This document shows, one piece after another, positions 62,359 to 64,000 of a stretch of DNA of 64,000 bases. Within the stretch, counting starts at the first letter, position 1. Every line of letters starts with the position of its first letter. The notes beneath the pieces are model-generated. The model did not search any database. It saw only the letters and a program-made list of their open reading frames with translations, and was not told the origin of the DNA. Made by a program: the position numbers and the translations under genes. This DNA is from Desulforamulus putei DSM 12395 (GTDB taxonomy: Bacteria > Bacillota > Desulfotomaculia > Desulfotomaculales > Desulfotomaculaceae), in NCBI RefSeq assembly GCF_900129195.1, contig NZ_FQUY01000002.1, positions 124,001-188,000 on the forward strand, in the 5' to 3' direction.

Positions 62359-64000
62359 ATGAATAAATTGGAGAAAATCCTTGCCCGGGTTGAAAAACCC
62401 GGCCGTTACGTCGGCGGCGAGTGGAATGCGGTAAAAAAAGACTGGGATCAGGTGGCCGTTAAGATGGCATTTGCCTTTCCCGATGTGTACGAGGTGGGTA
62501 TGTCCCACCTGGGCCTGCAGATTCTTTACCATGTGGTGAACAAAAGAAAAGACGCCCTGATGGAAAGGGTTTTTGCCCCCTGGGTTGACATGGAAGAACA
62601 ACTCCGTAAGGAGAAGCTTTTATTATTCAGCCTGGAATCCCAACGTCCCCTGGCAGATTTCGATATTTTGGGCTTCACTTTACAGTACGAAATGAGCTTC
62701 AGCAACATCTTAAACATGATGGATTTGGCCGGGCTGCCGGTGCGCTCAGCCCACCGGGACAATACCATGCCCCTGGTGATTGCCGGGGGTCCCTGCGCCT
62801 TTAACCCGGAACCCCTTGCTGATTTTATTGACCTGTTCGTCATCGGCGAAGGGGAAGAGGTCATCCACGAATTGATTGATGCTTATAAAGAAATGAAGCA
62901 GCGGGGCGCGAACCGCCGGGAAATGCTGCTGAAGTTTGCCCAAACCATTCCGGGCATCTATGTCCCGTCTCTCTATGAGGTGAAATACAACAATGACAAC
63001 ACCGTTGCATCGGTAACCCCCATGAAAGAAGGGGTTCCCGGCAGGATTGGTAAGAGAGTTGTGCGGGATTTTGATAATGTGGACTTTCCTACCAACCCCA
63101 TCGTACCCTCTATGGGTGTCGTTCACGACCGGGCTATGGTGGAGGTGTTGCGGGGCTGCACCAGAGGATGTCGCTTCTGCCAGGCAGGGGTTTTATACCG
63201 GCCTGTCCGGGAGAAAAAACCCGAGACCCTGATCCGCCAGGTGGAAGAAATGATCTCCAGCACCGGTCACGACGAGATTTCCCTGACCTCATTAAGCACC
63301 GCGGATTATACCGGGGTGGCTCCGCTGGTGAAGAACCTGTTGGACATTTACGGGGAGCGGGGAGTTAATGTATCGCTGCCCTCCCTCAGACTGGATGCCT
63401 TTTCCATTGACCTGGCCAAAGAGGTGCAAAAGGTGAGAAAAAGCGGCCTGACCTTCGCTCCGGAGGCCGGCACCCAGCGTTTGCGGGATGTCATCAATAA
63501 AAATGTGACCGAGCAAAACCTGGTGGATGCCGTCAGTTCAGCCTTTAAAAACGGCTGGTCATCGGTGAAATTGTACTTCATGATCGGCCTGCCCACCGAA
63601 ACTTATGAAGATTTGGACGGTATTGCGGATATGGCCAAAAAAGTGGTTCAGATCGGCCGGGAATGCGGTGTGCCCAGGGGACGGCTGAAGGTAACGGTCA
63701 GCACTTCCTCCTTCGTACCCAAGTCTCATACCGCTTTTCAGTGGGAACCCCAGAACACTTTGCAGGAACTGAGAGATAAACAAAAATACCTCAAGGAAAA
63801 ATTGAGGGATAAAAGCATCACCTATAACTGGCACGACCCGGAGACCAGTTTCCTGGAGGCTGTTTTTGCCAAGGGTGACCGGCGCCTGGGTGCGGTGCTG
63901 GAGAGCGCTTGGACCAAAGGCGCCCGCTTCGACGGCTGGTCCGAGCATTTTGACTACGGCCTGTGGATGGAAGCATTTGCGGAAGAAAAGATTGACCCCA
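62359..64000 (+). CDS. TIGR03960-type B12-binding/radical SAM protein, cut by the window edge
   Basis: 547 codons are seen with no stop. An N-terminal B12-binding-like region (AFPDVYEVGMSHLGLQILYH, VIAGGPCAFNPEPLADFIDL, VIGEGEEVIHELID) precedes a radical SAM core with the cluster motif CTRGCRFCQAG (CxxxCxxC). A downstream TIM-barrel follows (ISLTSLSTADYTG, TFAPEAGTQRLRDVINK, KLYFMIGLPTE). ATG 62359 follows GGAGGCAGTAGATC. In this lineage it is usually followed by TIGR03936 and RNase G genes, outside the window. The reaction is unknown. Confidence 0.92.
   Translation, partial: MNKLEKILARVEKPGRYVGGEWNAVKKDWDQVAVKMAFAFPDVYEVGMSHLGLQILYHVVNKRKDALMERVFAPWVDMEEQLRKEKLLLFSLESQRPLADFDILGFTLQYEMSFSNILNMMDLAGLPVRSAHRDNTMPLVIAGGPCAFNPEPLADFIDLFVIGEGEEVIHELIDAYKEMKQRGANRREMLLKFAQTIPGIYVPSLYEVKYNNDNTVASVTPMKEGVPGRIGKRVVRDFDNVDFPTNPIVPSMGVVHDRAMVEVLRGCTRGCRFCQAGVLYRPVREKKPETLIRQVEEMISSTGHDEISLTSLSTADYTGVAPLVKNLLDIYGERGVNVSLPSLRLDAFSIDLAKEVQKVRKSGLTFAPEAGTQRLRDVINKNVTEQNLVDAVSSAFKNGWSSVKLYFMIGLPTETYEDLDGIADMAKKVVQIGRECGVPRGRLKVTVSTSSFVPKSHTAFQWEPQNTLQELRDKQKYLKEKLRDKSITYNWHDPETSFLEAVFAKGDRRLGAVLESAWTKGARFDGWSEHFDYGLWMEAFAEEKIDP

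Overview
The window looks like a chromosomal segment of an endospore-forming, Gram-positive anaerobe of the Desulfotomaculum/Desulforamulus type (Peptococcaceae, Firmicutes). This is inferred from gene content and order: clpP-clpX-lonB-lon-ysxC, valS behind a T-box, folC, and the series maf-radC-mreBCD-mrdA-minCDE-rodA-spoIVFA-like-spoIVFB followed by a B12-binding radical SAM protein. S-layer homology domains, strong AGGAGG ribosome sites, frequent TTG/GTG starts and many U-tailed hairpin terminators fit the same picture. No 16S rRNA is present, so the genus is an inference.

Layout. 1-2 kb: an M29 aminopeptidase (cut by the window edge) and a D-2-hydroxyacid dehydrogenase. 2-14.3 kb: an accessory block of a secreted Lys/Met-rich protein, a frameshifted response regulator, a large SLH surface protein whose terminator carries a remnant of a group IIC intron, an intact two-component system, and many very small Met-, Cys- or His-rich proteins (DUF2680, SHOCT, CxxxC helical hairpins, a seven-Cys peptide, PepSY-like and Met-repeat proteins, and a peptide with an in-frame TGA). 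It ends in a ferritin-like protein and a decayed integrase beside tRNA-Arg. 14.7-32 kb: tRNA-fMet, a PHP phosphoesterase, a nitrogenase-component-1-like protein with an FUSC-type exporter, a CwlD-like amidase, a second DUF2680 protein, an MBL-fold lipoprotein with DUF3006, sbcDC, azlCD, an EamA transporter, a cobalt/nickel ECF transporter and four tRNAs (His, Gln, Lys, Leu). 32-50 kb: a hypothetical protein and a Cys-rich protein, then tig-clpP-clpX-lonB-lon-ysxC, a flavoprotein, an ABC solute-binding-like protein, T-box-valS, a HicB-like protein and folC. 50-64 kb: rex, maf, radC and the cell-shape, division-site and spoIVF genes.

The most notable signal is a shared promoter architecture in the accessory block. 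Six promoters (G 2745-2812, A 7259-7308, B 9752-9811, C 11786-11842, E 11920-11975, D 20500-20555) have a TTGTAA-like element (TTGTTA in B, TTGTGA in G) exactly 11 bp upstream of a TATNNT-like -10 (TACAAT in G). AT-rich 'ACAAAAATGTGATATT'-like sequence lies upstream. A related site (F) precedes the two-component operon itself. Such geometry is typical of activation by an OmpR/PhoB-family regulator, and the intact regulator at 7482-8171 is the obvious candidate. The targets are nearly all tiny secreted or membrane proteins rich in Met, Cys or His, and the sensor kinase has a Met/His/Cys-rich external loop. I infer a soft-metal (copper-like) or envelope-stress regulon. It includes two paralogous minimal CxxxC proteins of 58 and 63 residues, which look like half-size relatives of copper storage proteins.

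Three reading-frame breaks in this block can each be repaired by a one-base change in an A-run (A9 near 3176-3184, A6 near 12011-12016, A4 near 11001-11004). They could be sequencing errors, slippage or real decay. A family of palindromic intergenic repeats with ends like 'GGGTATTYCTTT' occurs at five places between 36.7 and 62.2 kb.
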